Shown piece by piece: positions 42,998-52,073 of a stretch of 64,000 nt of DNA. The translations under genes were made by a program, and so were the position numbers. Each line of letters starts with the position of its first letter. The stretch's first letter is position 1. The stretch is taken from assembly GCA_016933575.1 (NCBI GenBank), contig JAFGAR010000081.1:1-64000 (forward strand), read 5' to 3'. The DNA is from Candidatus Thorarchaeota archaeon. GTDB taxonomy: Archaea > Asgardarchaeota > Thorarchaeia > Thorarchaeales > Thorarchaeaceae. Under the pieces are notes generated by a model that did no database searches, had not been told where the DNA came from, and saw only the letters and a program-made list of their open reading frames with translations.

Positions 42998-44505
42998 GTA
43001 ATCGTGTCCTCCTGTTGGAGAATTTGTTCAATATCCTGTATTCGCTTAGTTATTCTTCGTCTAAGAGTTTGAACACCCAGAGAATCTGTGATAGTTAAAG
43101 CATCTTGAAGTGTTGCTAATGCATCTTTGAGTTGCCCGTTATTTTGGTAAAACTCAGATTTGAGTAGCCCTGCATACATTCTGATACCTGGTAGGTCACG
43201 ATCACATGCATACTTTTCCAGAGTGGAAAGCCACTTTCCAGGAGCTGCAACTTTCGTATCATCTCTTGATTGAGAGGCAATCAAATTTTCAACTCGTGCT
43301 AGGTCAAGAAGTGCAGAATTCTGGTCAGTTCCTGTTAGAAACTTATTTGCAATATCCCATGCTCTTTCTATCAATTCTAAGGCAGTTAGAAAATTTCCTT
43401 TTCTCATTTCAATTACTCCTGAAATGTGATAATAGACTCCCAGATAACGTTCCGAGCCAGTTTTAATCAATAATGGGTATGCAGTTTCTAAAGTCTGTTC
43501 AGATTCATCTATTATATTTACCAATGCTAATGCCCAAGCCTTAAAGTAAAACATCTTTGCACTTTCAATTTGAGCATTTGCTCCAATTCCTTTGTTAATC
43601 CACTCCAGCGATTTTTCACCATCCCCTAATGTAGCATAAGTCCTTGCAAGTATCACGAATGTAGTATCACTAATGCGTCTATCATCTCCATCCAATATTT
43701 TCATGATTTCGTGATGACATGAAATTGCTAAATCAAATTCTCCCATTGTCTCATAGAGAATGGATGAATCATTCAAAATTTCAGTGAAAAAACAAGGTGC
43801 TTGTAGATTTTCAACAAGCTCATAGAGATCTTCAAAGATTGTCGCTGCTTCATGAACGTTGAGATAGGTTTGTATCACTCCTTCTTGAAGCATATTCATG
43901 TATAGATACAATTCATCGTCATAGGATTTCGCAAGAGTTTTTCCTTTTTGAAGACATTCAAGAGCTTCCGTCATTTCACCTTCCCTTGCTTTTGCTATCG
44001 CTTCGAATGCATATATTATCGATTCAAAGCAACCCAAGTGTGAATGTGGAGCAATCAAGGCTTTTACTTTCTCTAGTGGTTCTAATAGACTAATGACTTC
44101 TCCAAAGGGATGATGAAAAAATGCATGAAGAATGTGAAGGTCTGCTTCAATCCAATCATCAACTGGGTGTTCTAATACACAATCAATATGCTTAATGACT
44201 GTATCATGAGCTTGTACTTGATCTCTTTCTCCCGAGTCAACAATATGCAACCATGGTTTTATCCAAGGAACATCATTGTATTTTTCCCCAATTAATTGCA
44301 GATTACCACTCATTCTGCACCACCAAGCCTGAACTGTAGCAAGATATGCAAGATTGATTGGAACATCATTCTCAATAGTAGTTTTACATAATATTTGTAC
44401 AAATTCATAGTAATTGTCTGATTCATCCATCAGAGAGTTCAATATCGACTTAGTTCCTTCATCAATGAATGGGTAGTATTTTGTGATGGTCCCCATTGGT
44501 TCCAC
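42994..44505 (-). CDS. TPR-like repeat protein
   Basis: This 503-residue helical protein has an N-terminal unique region (about 1-150) and then tetratricopeptide-like helix pairs, for example AREGEMTEALECLQKGKTLA, MGEFDLAISCHHEIMKIL, LGDGEKSLEWINKGIGAN, RKGNFLTALELIERAWDIA and NNGQLKDALATLQDALTIT. These form a protein-binding scaffold in the cytoplasm; partners are unknown. It is followed by a truncated copy of its own N-terminal part. Confidence 0.8.
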   Translation of the reverse strand: MEPMGTITKYYPFIDEGTKSILNSLMDESDNYYEFVQILCKTTIENDVPINLAYLATVQAWWCRMSGNLQLIGEKYNDVPWIKPWLHIVDSGERDQVQAHDTVIKHIDCVLEHPVDDWIEADLHILHAFFHHPFGEVISLLEPLEKVKALIAPHSHLGCFESIIYAFEAIAKAREGEMTEALECLQKGKTLAKSYDDELYLYMNMLQEGVIQTYLNVHEAATIFEDLYELVENLQAPCFFTEILNDSSILYETMGEFDLAISCHHEIMKILDGDDRRISDTTFVILARTYATLGDGEKSLEWINKGIGANAQIESAKMFYFKAWALALVNIIDESEQTLETAYPLLIKTGSERYLGVYYHISGVIEMRKGNFLTALELIERAWDIANKFLTGTDQNSALLDLARVENLIASQSRDDTKVAAPGKWLSTLEKYACDRDLPGIRMYAGLLKSEFYQNNGQLKDALATLQDALTITDSLGVQTLRRRITKRIQDIEQILQQEDTIT

Positions 44506-44590
44506 GAGAAGATATTCCCTCCAGAGATTTTCTTCAATTAAAATGGTCTATTGAATAAAGAGACAAAACATATATAGAAATATCGAGTAA

Positions 44591-45080
44591 ATAATATACG
44601 CGATACGTGATACATAAAACACGACACGTGTTACGAGATGAGGTGGAACGAATGGAAAATATTGTCGACCCTGATATGAAAAGAACAGAACTTGCGTTCG
44701 AAGAAGATGAGGAAATTGAAATCATAATTCCCCGGAAGTGTGAGAGCTGGGAAGAGCAGCCCTCAAAGGTCAAGCATTCTTATGCTAAACCAGTCAGTGG
44801 ACTAGTAGCAATTGTTGCTTTGCTCTTTGTCCCACTAGTTACTTTTCCTGGTGCAGTAATCTTTGTGCTACTTTTTGAAATCTACTTGATCGATTGGACC
44901 TACTCGAAAGCTCGTTCTGTACGTAAGAATCAATCATCAATCCCTGCAGATAGAATAAGCCATCATAAGTCAGATGTTGAGATTGATAGCAAAATACCGC
45001 AGACCAGACCAAAGGATCAATTTACAAAGTAGAATCTGCAAATGTAATGATGATACACGATACGCAATCTTATATACGCA
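44591..45080 (+). repeat. Repeated ATATACGC/CGATACG motifs around two promoters
   Basis: Upstream of the membrane protein gene stands AATATACGCGATACGTGATAC (44593-44613, quoted in part as ATATACGC and CGATACG) with the palindrome ACACGTGT nearby. Upstream of the ribbon-helix-helix gene, CGATACG (45059-45065) and ATATACGC (45072-45079) recur in the opposite order. These may be binding sites of the regulator encoded at 45110. Confidence 0.4.
44652..45032 (+). CDS. Membrane-associated acidic protein, unknown
   Basis: A protein of about 126 residues. An acidic N-terminal part (RTELAFEEDEEIEIIIP) is followed by a hydrophobic segment of about 35 residues (VSGLVAIVALLFVPLVTFPG, continuing hydrophobic) that may cross the membrane twice, and a basic, polar C-terminus. 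The ATG at 44652 is preceded by GAGGTGG, which supports it over a codon 15 positions earlier. It lies 77 bases upstream of the ribbon-helix-helix gene, with similar repeat motifs before both. Confidence 0.5.
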   Translation: MENIVDPDMKRTELAFEEDEEIEIIIPRKCESWEEQPSKVKHSYAKPVSGLVAIVALLFVPLVTFPGAVIFVLLFEIYLIDWTYSKARSVRKNQSSIPADRISHHKSDVEIDSKIPQTRPKDQFTK

Positions 45081-45109
45081 TATAGAATGATACTACTTGG
45101 GTAAAAACA

Positions 45110-45433
45110 GTGTCAAAAAAAGAAAAGCCAACACGAACAACTCTTCGTGATAGAGTATTGCAGAATATTTCTGCTGATGGCTTCGAGGAAATAGATCGTG
45201 AGATTCCTGTGGTGGCTAGGATGAACAAACGGGTCGTCGAAATCCTTGATGCCATGGTCGCAATTGGCATATTCAAAAGCCGGTCCGAGGCTGCAGCAGC
45301 TCTCGTTGAAGGAGCGATTGCATCCAGAGAGGACTTCTTTGAAGACATTCGAAAACAGGCTTCTAGTCTTAGTGAGCGACAAGATGCTGCAATGAAAGAA
45401 GCCCAAGATGCAATTCTTGGAAAGCTGAAGTGA
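45110..45433 (+). CDS. Ribbon-helix-helix DNA-binding protein
   Basis: This 107-residue protein has a ribbon-helix-helix (CopG/NikR-type) domain at about residues 33-72: a strand (IPVVARMN), helix one (KRVVEILDAMVAIG), the turn IFKSRSEA and helix two (AAAALVEGAI). A charged C-terminal helix (about 73-107) may mediate dimer or partner contact. It starts with GTG. TTATATA at 45070-45076 would place the transcript start only a few bases before the start codon. Likely a transcription regulator of its own and neighbouring genes. Confidence 0.75.
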   Translation: MSKKEKPTRTTLRDRVLQNISADGFEEIDREIPVVARMNKRVVEILDAMVAIGIFKSRSEAAAALVEGAIASREDFFEDIRKQASSLSERQDAAMKEAQDAILGKLK

Positions 45434-45565
45434 TGTGCGTGGAAAGACGCGTTGTCTCGTAATAATCTGAATCTGGGGAATTGCTCAAAGATAATAGTAT
45501 CAATAAAGAACACTCTGAAGATTCAGCAAAACTCCAATTTTATGTACAGAGCTCCATTTTCAGTT

Positions 45566-45979
45566 TTATCTGAATGAATCAACTATCATATCAATTAAGC
45601 TCAGTTCGGATATGACAGGATATTCGTAGGTTACAGTTACTTTGAAAGGCGCGTTGGCAATAACTTCAATGATTGTTGTCGAGTGTTCTCCGTTATAGTT
45701 GAATCTTGCATACACCGAAGTCAATGCTGTTAGGAGAACGTTTTTCGTTTCAATCCATGTTCCATTTGAGTACAGAAATCGTATCAAAGCTGTAATATTG
45801 CATCTGACTGTAACCCACGTGATTTTTGGACCACCGTATGCTATCTCAAGTCTATTCTGTTCTCCCGATTCGTAAGTTGTTTCACGACTAATTTCTACAA
45901 GTTGAGGAACTGGAATAAAACTCACCATCGCAATCAGTATGAAACTTGTAGCATAGAAGAGAGTTTCACGTCGTTTCAC
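45566..45979 (-). CDS. Small secreted or membrane-anchored protein
   Basis: A protein of about 137 residues with a basic start (MKRRETLFYATSFILIAMVSF) forming a signal anchor and an outer domain of beta-strand character with one Cys. No family recognised. The GTG at 45979 has GGAGG nine bases upstream; a TTG three codons earlier is too close to the ribosome site. Confidence 0.55.
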   Translation of the reverse strand: MKRRETLFYATSFILIAMVSFIPVPQLVEISRETTYESGEQNRLEIAYGGPKITWVTVRCNITALIRFLYSNGTWIETKNVLLTALTSVYARFNYNGEHSTTIIEVIANAPFKVTVTYEYPVISELSLIDMIVDSFR

Positions 45980-46111
45980 GATAAACAACCTCCGATAGAT
46001 TGAGATCGAGTTCGTTCCATTATGAATTGTTTACATATTATTGTAATAATTCTATATAGTTTTTGAGTAATGAACTCTATGATTTGAGGCGCTCTTTTCC
46101 TTCACCTATAA

Positions 46112-46138
46112 GAAAAGGACGTGGGGATGAATCCCCAC
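46112..46138 (-). terminator. Terminator of the S-adenosylhomocysteinase gene
   Basis: On the minus strand GTGGGGAT pairs perfectly with ATCCCCAC (46121-46128 and 46131-46138), followed by GTCCTTTTCTTATA. It lies 10 bases after the stop codon of the hydrolase gene. Confidence 0.7.
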
Positions 46139-46147
46139 AAGTATCTT

Positions 46148-47410
46148 CTATGTTCCTTCAGCATACGCCTTGGCATATCGCTTTTGTTCTTCGGTCCATT
46201 CATCTATGGTAATTCCCATAGTATGGAGCTTCAACCTTGCTGTTTCTTGATCGAGTTCTTTTGGAAACTCGTATACACCTGGTTTGAGTTCCTTTCCATT
46301 CTTTGCTAACCACATCATTGAATTGAATTGACTGCTGAAACTCAGATCCATCACAGAGCTTGGATGACCTTCTCCCGCCGCTAGATTGACAAGTCTACCT
46401 TCGCCCAGTAAGTAGATATTTCTTCCATCTTTGAGAGTGTACTGGTCTAATGCATGTCTAACTCGCTTCTTTTCTTTAGTTAAAGCCATGAGTTCTGGTT
46501 CGTTAATTTCTACATTGTAGTGTCCAGCGTTCCCGAGGATAGCTCCGTCTTTCATGACTTTGATATGAGCGCCAGTAACGACATCTTTCATTCCTGTGGC
46601 AGTGAGAAACACATCTCCTAATGGAGCGGCGTCATCCATCTTCATGACCTGATAGCCATCCATTCTTGCCTGCAGTGCTCTAACTGGGTCCACTTCAGTG
46701 ACAATCACATCTGCACCAAGACCCTTGGCACGCAACGCCATGCCCCTGCCGCAATAACCATAACCGCCAATAACAACAGTCTTCCCAGCGACAAGAATTG
46801 CTGAGGCTCTCAGTAGACCATCAAAGACCGACTGTCCTGTTCCATATACATTATCGAACAGGTGTTTGGTATCTGCGTCGTTTACTGCCATGATTGGATA
46901 TTTCAGCGCACCATCTTCAGCCATGGCTCTAATTCTGATGACTCCCGTAGTAGTCTCCTCAGAACCTCCATACAAGTTTGGAATGAGTTCTTCGTGTTTA
47001 TTGTGTAGTGTGAATATGAGATCTGCTCCATCATCAAGTGTCAGAGTTGGCTTTGACTTGAGTGTCTGTTCAATACACCAGTAGTATTCCTCAGTATTCA
47101 ATCCGTGCCATGCAAAGACTGGCACATCATTAGCTGCAAGAGCTGCTGCTACTTTGTCATTGGTTGAGAGGGGATTACATCCTGACCATGCAACCTCAGC
47201 ACCAGCTGCACGAAGTGTTTCAACCAGAACTGCGGTTTCTTTGGTCACATGCAGACACCCTGCAATTCTCATTCCCTTGAGAGGTTTGGTCTTTGCGTAT
47301 TTCTCTCTGAGATGCATGAGAACTGGCATGTGTTTCTCTGCATAATCTATTAGCATCCTGCCTTCTTTGGCAAGACCTATGTCTTTGACCTTATATTCAG
47401 TCATTTTCAT
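46148..47410 (-). CDS. ahcY: S-adenosylhomocysteine hydrolase
   Basis: A protein of about 420 residues that splits S-adenosylhomocysteine to adenosine and homocysteine using bound NAD+. Motifs are IAGCLHVTKETAVLVETL, AWSGCNPLSTNDKVAAALA, the NAD-binding GYGYCGRGMALRAKGLGADV and GNAGHYNVEI (shown in pieces). The C-terminus ends in RYAKAYAEGT rather than the usual K-x-x-x-Y-R-Y, and archaeal enzymes commonly lack that extension. It removes the product of the several methyltransferases. ATG 47410 or 47404 fit; a TTG at 47416 is less likely. It is divergent from a double Lrp-type regulator. Confidence 0.95.
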   Translation of the reverse strand: MKMTEYKVKDIGLAKEGRMLIDYAEKHMPVLMHLREKYAKTKPLKGMRIAGCLHVTKETAVLVETLRAAGAEVAWSGCNPLSTNDKVAAALAANDVPVFAWHGLNTEEYYWCIEQTLKSKPTLTLDDGADLIFTLHNKHEELIPNLYGGSEETTTGVIRIRAMAEDGALKYPIMAVNDADTKHLFDNVYGTGQSVFDGLLRASAILVAGKTVVIGGYGYCGRGMALRAKGLGADVIVTEVDPVRALQARMDGYQVMKMDDAAPLGDVFLTATGMKDVVTGAHIKVMKDGAILGNAGHYNVEINEPELMALTKEKKRVRHALDQYTLKDGRNIYLLGEGRLVNLAAGEGHPSSVMDLSFSSQFNSMMWLAKNGKELKPGVYEFPKELDQETARLKLHTMGITIDEWTEEQKRYAKAYAEGT

Positions 47411-47492
47411 CAACAATGTTCGCAGAGACCGTTAAGTATATGAATCTTCCATCAGTATAATAAATGAAATGCACAAAAAACAGGGTTAAAAA

Positions 47493-48428
47493 ATGCAAAT
47501 TATGCTTTCGGATGCGGAACGCAATCTCCTTCAAGCTCTGGTACAAAATTCGAGATACACCCCTACCATTCTTGGACAGCTGTGTGGTAAAAGTCGTAAT
47601 TGGGTAGCTCGCACTATCAAAGGTCTGGTTAAGAATGGTGTAATTAGAAGCTATACAACCATCATTGACCCTGCTCAAGTGTTAGGAAGTCGAAGTACAG
47701 CTCTCTTCATGAAGAGTAATCCACGGGAACAAGATGTCAGTGCAAAAATAATGGAGATGAATGAGCTTGAGTCACTTGATGGAATTACAGGTGAATTTTC
47801 ACTACTTGGCTTTTTCAGACTTGATGGACAGAATGACTTCGAGGATTTGCTAGATAGAGTGGATCGAGTAGTTGCAAGCACTGGTTCTGGGAAGTATGAC
47901 TTAGTCCAGTTGTTAACGACTTACAAAAAGAACCGGTTCAAGATTTCATCTATGCATACTCCTGAATCATATCTCTCCAAGAAACAACTTGAACTTCTAA
48001 GAACTATGTATGTTCAAAAACCGACTCCAGAAAATCCCTATCCTTTGACTCAGGAGATGATCGGTGCGTTGATGGACCCTCCCTTAAGTCAGCCTGCCGT
48101 ATCAAAGGCAATTGAGAAGCTCGTTCTCAAACGTGCGATTATTGGTTATTCAACTGATATTGACCTTGCACTTATTGGATTACCCGTGAAATTTTTCGTC
48201 AGAATAAAGGTCACTCCTGGAACTGCCAGTGATATTGCTCAAAAGATGGTGGAGATGAATGAGGTTTGGGACCTATATCGCACGAGCGAAGACTATAGCC
48301 TCCTTGCTACTATACGAACAGATAGTGTTAGATCATGCAATCAAATGCTTCGGAAGCTATACGAACACGAGAGTGTTATCGATACCAAGTCTTACATATC
48401 CCTCGAGGAATGGTTCATTCCCCATTGA
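47493..48428 (+). CDS. Tandem Lrp/AsnC-type transcription regulator
   Basis: This 311-residue protein contains two Lrp-like modules in a row. Each has a winged helix (residues about 5-55, SDAERNLLQALVQNSRYTPT and about 160-215, SKKQLELLRTMYVQK...QPAVSKAIEKLVL) followed by an effector-domain-like beta-alpha region (about 65-140 and 222-305). The second module's SQPAVSKAIEKL helix is a clear recognition helix. A single chain would thus act like an Lrp dimer. It is divergent from the S-adenosylhomocysteine hydrolase gene over an 82-base gap and could regulate it. Confidence 0.82.
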   Translation: MQIMLSDAERNLLQALVQNSRYTPTILGQLCGKSRNWVARTIKGLVKNGVIRSYTTIIDPAQVLGSRSTALFMKSNPREQDVSAKIMEMNELESLDGITGEFSLLGFFRLDGQNDFEDLLDRVDRVVASTGSGKYDLVQLLTTYKKNRFKISSMHTPESYLSKKQLELLRTMYVQKPTPENPYPLTQEMIGALMDPPLSQPAVSKAIEKLVLKRAIIGYSTDIDLALIGLPVKFFVRIKVTPGTASDIAQKMVEMNEVWDLYRTSEDYSLLATIRTDSVRSCNQMLRKLYEHESVIDTKSYISLEEWFIPH

Positions 48429-49017
48429 AAAGGGCTGCGGGTTCTGTTGGAGGATCTCCAACCCAGTGCCTGTACCATAGGTCTCCCTTGGAATACATTC
48501 TATATCCTATTCCTATCCATAGTACTATCATGGCAATATGGGTCAAAGTTCTAGCAATGAAAAATGCTGTTTGTATACTAAAGGCTGGCATAAACAAGAG
48601 AACTAAGGGACCAATCACATCAAACGGATTTACCCAAGGCCAGAGTATTGGATTATACCAATGCATTGGATAGTCAAGAACGAGATGGGACATCACTCCA
48701 ATAAAACAGGACGCAATAAACCAAGGGGTAATCCGACAGACCTCTGCTAAATCTTCCTTAGGAAGATTAAACGTACTTGAAATAATGACTGGATAGAGAA
48801 ACCGTGTGACAACAATTGCCAATAGCGTTCCAACCGTCATTGCTCCAATAAGGCTATGCAAGAAAAGATGGTCTGGAAGGTTGTTGAAGAAGACCCACAT
48901 TATTGGCACTTCAATATCCGGAATGACTGAACCAACAACCAACCCGGGTAGAGAGAATTTCCTGTTCGTCTTTGAGATCAAGTATGCAAAGGGATAATGA
49001 AGTGGCGTGATTGGCAT
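48415..49017 (-). CDS. DUF4184-like/YdjM-type membrane protein
   Basis: This 200-residue protein begins MPITPLHYPFAYLISK and has five to six hydrophobic helices with the conserved PDIEVP and SHLVLDYPMHW segments, where His and Asp could bind a metal. It resembles the product at 40649 in plan and belongs to the same broad membrane family. Function unknown. Its end overlaps the convergent regulator gene by 14 bases. Confidence 0.72.
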   Translation of the reverse strand: MPITPLHYPFAYLISKTNRKFSLPGLVVGSVIPDIEVPIMWVFFNNLPDHLFLHSLIGAMTVGTLLAIVVTRFLYPVIISSTFNLPKEDLAEVCRITPWFIASCFIGVMSHLVLDYPMHWYNPILWPWVNPFDVIGPLVLLFMPAFSIQTAFFIARTLTHIAMIVLWIGIGYRMYSKGDLWYRHWVGDPPTEPAALFNGE

Positions 49018-49092
49018 TCTAGATCAACAACCATTTTGACTGAAATCCCGTGTAATAAGGTGTTTTTGAAATGCTAAGGATTGTACTCATAC

Positions 49093-50811
49093 CTATCTAT
49101 GCATCTCATATCTTCCATTGAGTGAATATACCTCTTGAATGACTGCTTCATACCTCTCTTTGTAAACATTAGGTTTCATTATCATACGCAGCAGGATTTC
49201 TTGTTGTTTTTCTGTAGTGCTCTGCTTTGAATGCATTTGGAGGGCATATCGTGAGAAATCTCGGACCATGAAGTCGAAGATTTGATCCAGCAAATGATCT
49301 TTTATCTTGTAGATCTTGGCATTTTCAATAATCAATTGTCCATAGACGACTAACGAGAATAGTTCACCCGCATTAAGTATGAAGTCTAGATCTTCACCCT
49401 GTTTCTCATCTGGTGTTGCTTCGGTCATGAACTCGTTAAAGACCTCAATCTGTCTCTTGAAGATGTTAACATTTGGAAGGTCGACCGAATCATAGATCGG
49501 CCGATAGTCATGAAATCGAATCTGACTCAATCCTTTGGTGATGCCTTGGTCGAAGAGAAATTCATCATCTTTTGCCTCACTAATAGTGCCTACAAGTGGA
49601 TACTCCTGTGGCATGAAGAAGTAGGCAGGCATGAACTTGATGATCTGTGCCATATTTACGTGAACAGTACCTTCCAATTTTGGTAGTGCACGGATGTCTC
49701 TTGCTGCCATGGAAAAGTATGTCTCTCCCTCAAAACCACGCGCGGCTATGATGTCCCAGAGAAGGTCTATCACTTTCTCGCCTTCACTGGTTACCTTCAT
49801 CTTCACTAGAGAGTTATAGAGAATATATCGTCGGTCCTCTGGTGAGGCTACCCTCATGTAGTCCCCTGCTCGTAATGCAAAGAGTTTCATGGCAACCAGA
49901 CGTGCATAAGCATCAGCAAAGAACTGCCTGATGTGTGAGAATTCTGTGACGAACTTACCGTAGAGATTCCGATTTGATGCATGATTGATAGACTCATAGA
50001 GGGCATGGGTACAAATTCCAATTGAAGCCCAGCCAAGGTTGAATTTTCCAACATTGACCGTATTCAATGTGCAATCCCATGCATCTCGACTCTTGGATAG
50101 GATGTCTGATTCTGCGATTGGGTAGTCATTCAATTTGTACTCTGCAACGTAAGACTGTACATTCACGACATTTCTTACGCACTCATAATTGGGATGTTGA
50201 GAGTCTGCAACGAAGAAGACGTAGTTGCCATAGTTTTTGTCCTCAGGGTCCGATGGTCTGTCTGTCTTCCCAAAGACTGAGACCATCCGTGCTACATTGC
50301 CATTTCCGATATAGTATTTCGAGCCATTTGCAATATAGCTCCCATCATCCAACACATTGAGTTTCATCTCTGATGAATACAGATCTGCTCCATGATTCTT
50401 TTCACTTAATCCAAATGCAAAGACTTCTCCATGTTTCAGATACTTTGCTGCCTTTTTCTTGGCTTCCTCATTCTTACTCATCCATATTGGCCCTAGTCCA
50501 AGAATAGTGACCTGCCAAGTATACCAGTAGTGGAGTCCATAGAATGCGAGAATCTCATTGAACTCCATGTTACGCCAGGTGTCCCATCTACACTCAGGCT
50601 CACCATATTTACTTGGAGTAAGCATCTTGTAGAATATCTCTTCTCCCTTTACGAAATCAAGAAAATCTTGATACCAGACTCTCTCGTGGTCATCGTTTTT
50701 GAGAGCGACTTTTCCCTTGTTTTCAAAGAACTCTATAGTCTTTCTCATTATTTCCTTAGAATCATTATCCGGATATGTTCGAGTTAGATTGTTTGGATCA
50801 AGAAGAATCAT
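49093..50811 (-). CDS. Large acyl-CoA dehydrogenase/oxidase-family protein
   Basis: This 572-residue protein belongs to the acyl-CoA dehydrogenase superfamily, in the larger acyl-CoA oxidase-like group. The substrate/FAD region has FGLSEKNHGADLYSSEM (about 133-149), an FAD-binding NVGKFNLGWASIGICTHALY segment and the catalytic-base motif as LPKLEGTVHVNMAQI, in which Glu is retained. A further C-terminal helical domain of about 150 residues follows. With no peroxisome or oxygen metabolism expected here, it probably acts as a dehydrogenase. Monocistronic on the minus strand, divergent from the carbonic anhydrase gene. Confidence 0.85.
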   Translation of the reverse strand: MILLDPNNLTRTYPDNDSKEIMRKTIEFFENKGKVALKNDDHERVWYQDFLDFVKGEEIFYKMLTPSKYGEPECRWDTWRNMEFNEILAFYGLHYWYTWQVTILGLGPIWMSKNEEAKKKAAKYLKHGEVFAFGLSEKNHGADLYSSEMKLNVLDDGSYIANGSKYYIGNGNVARMVSVFGKTDRPSDPEDKNYGNYVFFVADSQHPNYECVRNVVNVQSYVAEYKLNDYPIAESDILSKSRDAWDCTLNTVNVGKFNLGWASIGICTHALYESINHASNRNLYGKFVTEFSHIRQFFADAYARLVAMKLFALRAGDYMRVASPEDRRYILYNSLVKMKVTSEGEKVIDLLWDIIAARGFEGETYFSMAARDIRALPKLEGTVHVNMAQIIKFMPAYFFMPQEYPLVGTISEAKDDEFLFDQGITKGLSQIRFHDYRPIYDSVDLPNVNIFKRQIEVFNEFMTEATPDEKQGEDLDFILNAGELFSLVVYGQLIIENAKIYKIKDHLLDQIFDFMVRDFSRYALQMHSKQSTTEKQQEILLRMIMKPNVYKERYEAVIQEVYSLNGRYEMHR

Positions 50812-50927
50812 GGCTTTGTCTCCTAGAGATAATTATAGAAGTATTTGTCTGTAAAATGTGTTCTGGCATACTGCTACTACGATACTCTTAAAGAGAATGA
50901 ATAAATCTCTGAATTTTAGGTGCTAAT

Positions 50928-51455
50928 ATGGGACTTTACGAGTTCGATGGTAAGAAACCAAAGATAAATCCCGAAGCATATGTTTCTCCTCGTGCTTCTC
51001 TAATCGGGGATATTGAAATTGGAGCTGATTCTAGTATTTGGGAATTTGCTGTACTTCGAGCTGATATGAACTATATTCGAGTCGGTAAGGGAACTTCAAT
51101 CCAAGATAATGCCACTGTGCATACGACCTTTACGAATCCTACAATCATCGGTGACTATGTCACAGCAGGTCACAACTGTGTCATACACGCATGCGAGATT
51201 GGTGATAGAACTGTTGTTGGTATGGGTTCGATTGTCCTTGATGGAGCAAAGGTTGGGAATGATTGCGTGATTGGGGCTGGTTCAGTAGTCACAAACAATA
51301 CAGTAATCCCTGATGGAAGTCTAGTGCTTGGTATTCCTGGCAAGGTTGTTAAGGAAGTGCCTGAAGCTCAGCGTGAAGCCTTTCTTGCAGGAGCTCAACT
51401 CTATGTGGAACTTGGCAAGACCCACAAGAAATCTGCTTCTGGAAGGTCTGACTGA
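50928..51455 (+). CDS. Gamma-class carbonic anhydrase-like protein
   Basis: This 175-residue left-handed beta-helix protein has hexapeptide repeats throughout and the three metal-binding histidines of gamma-carbonic anhydrases: His65 in NATVHTTF, His82 and His87 in GHNCVIHACEIG. Gln59 and Asp60 near the site (SIQDNATVH) are also conserved. It should form a trimer with metal at the interfaces and may interconvert CO2 and bicarbonate, although some homologs are inactive. A short C-terminal helix follows. Confidence 0.92.
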   Translation: MGLYEFDGKKPKINPEAYVSPRASLIGDIEIGADSSIWEFAVLRADMNYIRVGKGTSIQDNATVHTTFTNPTIIGDYVTAGHNCVIHACEIGDRTVVGMGSIVLDGAKVGNDCVIGAGSVVTNNTVIPDGSLVLGIPGKVVKEVPEAQREAFLAGAQLYVELGKTHKKSASGRSD

Positions 51456-51479
51456 GGTATCTCTTCGATTCAATATAGA

Positions 51480-52031
51480 TTACCGAAGATCTGGTCCCTG
51501 AGTATCTCGACGGTATACCTTTGTTTCTTCTTCTTTCATCGAGTTACAACCTTTGAAAGCTGCGATGCATACTAGAGCTGGAATTGCAATGTACCATGGT
51601 ACAAAGAGTAGGAGGAGAATGACAATACAAATTAACAATCCATTTTCCGAGTTACCTGATTTTGCGGGAGTTTCGTAGACAAGAACACTCTCGCCAACTG
51701 TGTCAATGAGTTTCCCACAATTTTGGCAATGTACGCGACCGTCCTCCCCCCTCTGATTATCCTTGTAGATGTATTGTGCCATGCAATGTGGACATTTCAC
51801 TTTGACTCCTTCAGATGTTGGAACGAACACTTCTCTTGAGGGTACAATAGCATCTGGTTGATCTGTCCTGGCAGTAGTATATCCTTGCACACCAAAATCC
51901 GTGGAGATCTGCATTGCACAGTTTTGGCATTCTACACCCCCATAATCATTAATCTTCTCTGTAGAGTACCAATAGGTTGCTCCACAAGATGGACATTTTA
52001 TACGATATCCATCCAGATTCTCAGAAGACAC
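51480..52031 (-). CDS. Double zinc-ribbon membrane protein
   Basis: This 183-residue protein has two related zinc ribbons (about residues 11-44, KCPSC...CQNC; and about 78-112, KCPHC...CQNC). A hydrophobic hairpin of two helices at about 130-165 and a basic tail follow. The ribbons should face the cytoplasm. The pattern resembles the MJ0042-like zinc-finger class. Function unknown. The start is a GTG. It lies 42 bases upstream of nothing on its strand and near the DUF998 gene. Confidence 0.65.
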   Translation of the reverse strand: MSSENLDGYRIKCPSCGATYWYSTEKINDYGGVECQNCAMQISTDFGVQGYTTARTDQPDAIVPSREVFVPTSEGVKVKCPHCMAQYIYKDNQRGEDGRVHCQNCGKLIDTVGESVLVYETPAKSGNSENGLLICIVILLLLFVPWYIAIPALVCIAAFKGCNSMKEEETKVYRRDTQGPDLR

Positions 52032-52073
52032 ATTTCATCTCTCATACACAATCTAATCATAATTTATCTATTT

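Noticed and set aside
44534..44773. 79-codon minus-strand frame across the promoter of the membrane protein gene
   Set aside because: Low-complexity serine-rich shadow spanning the repeat-containing promoter.
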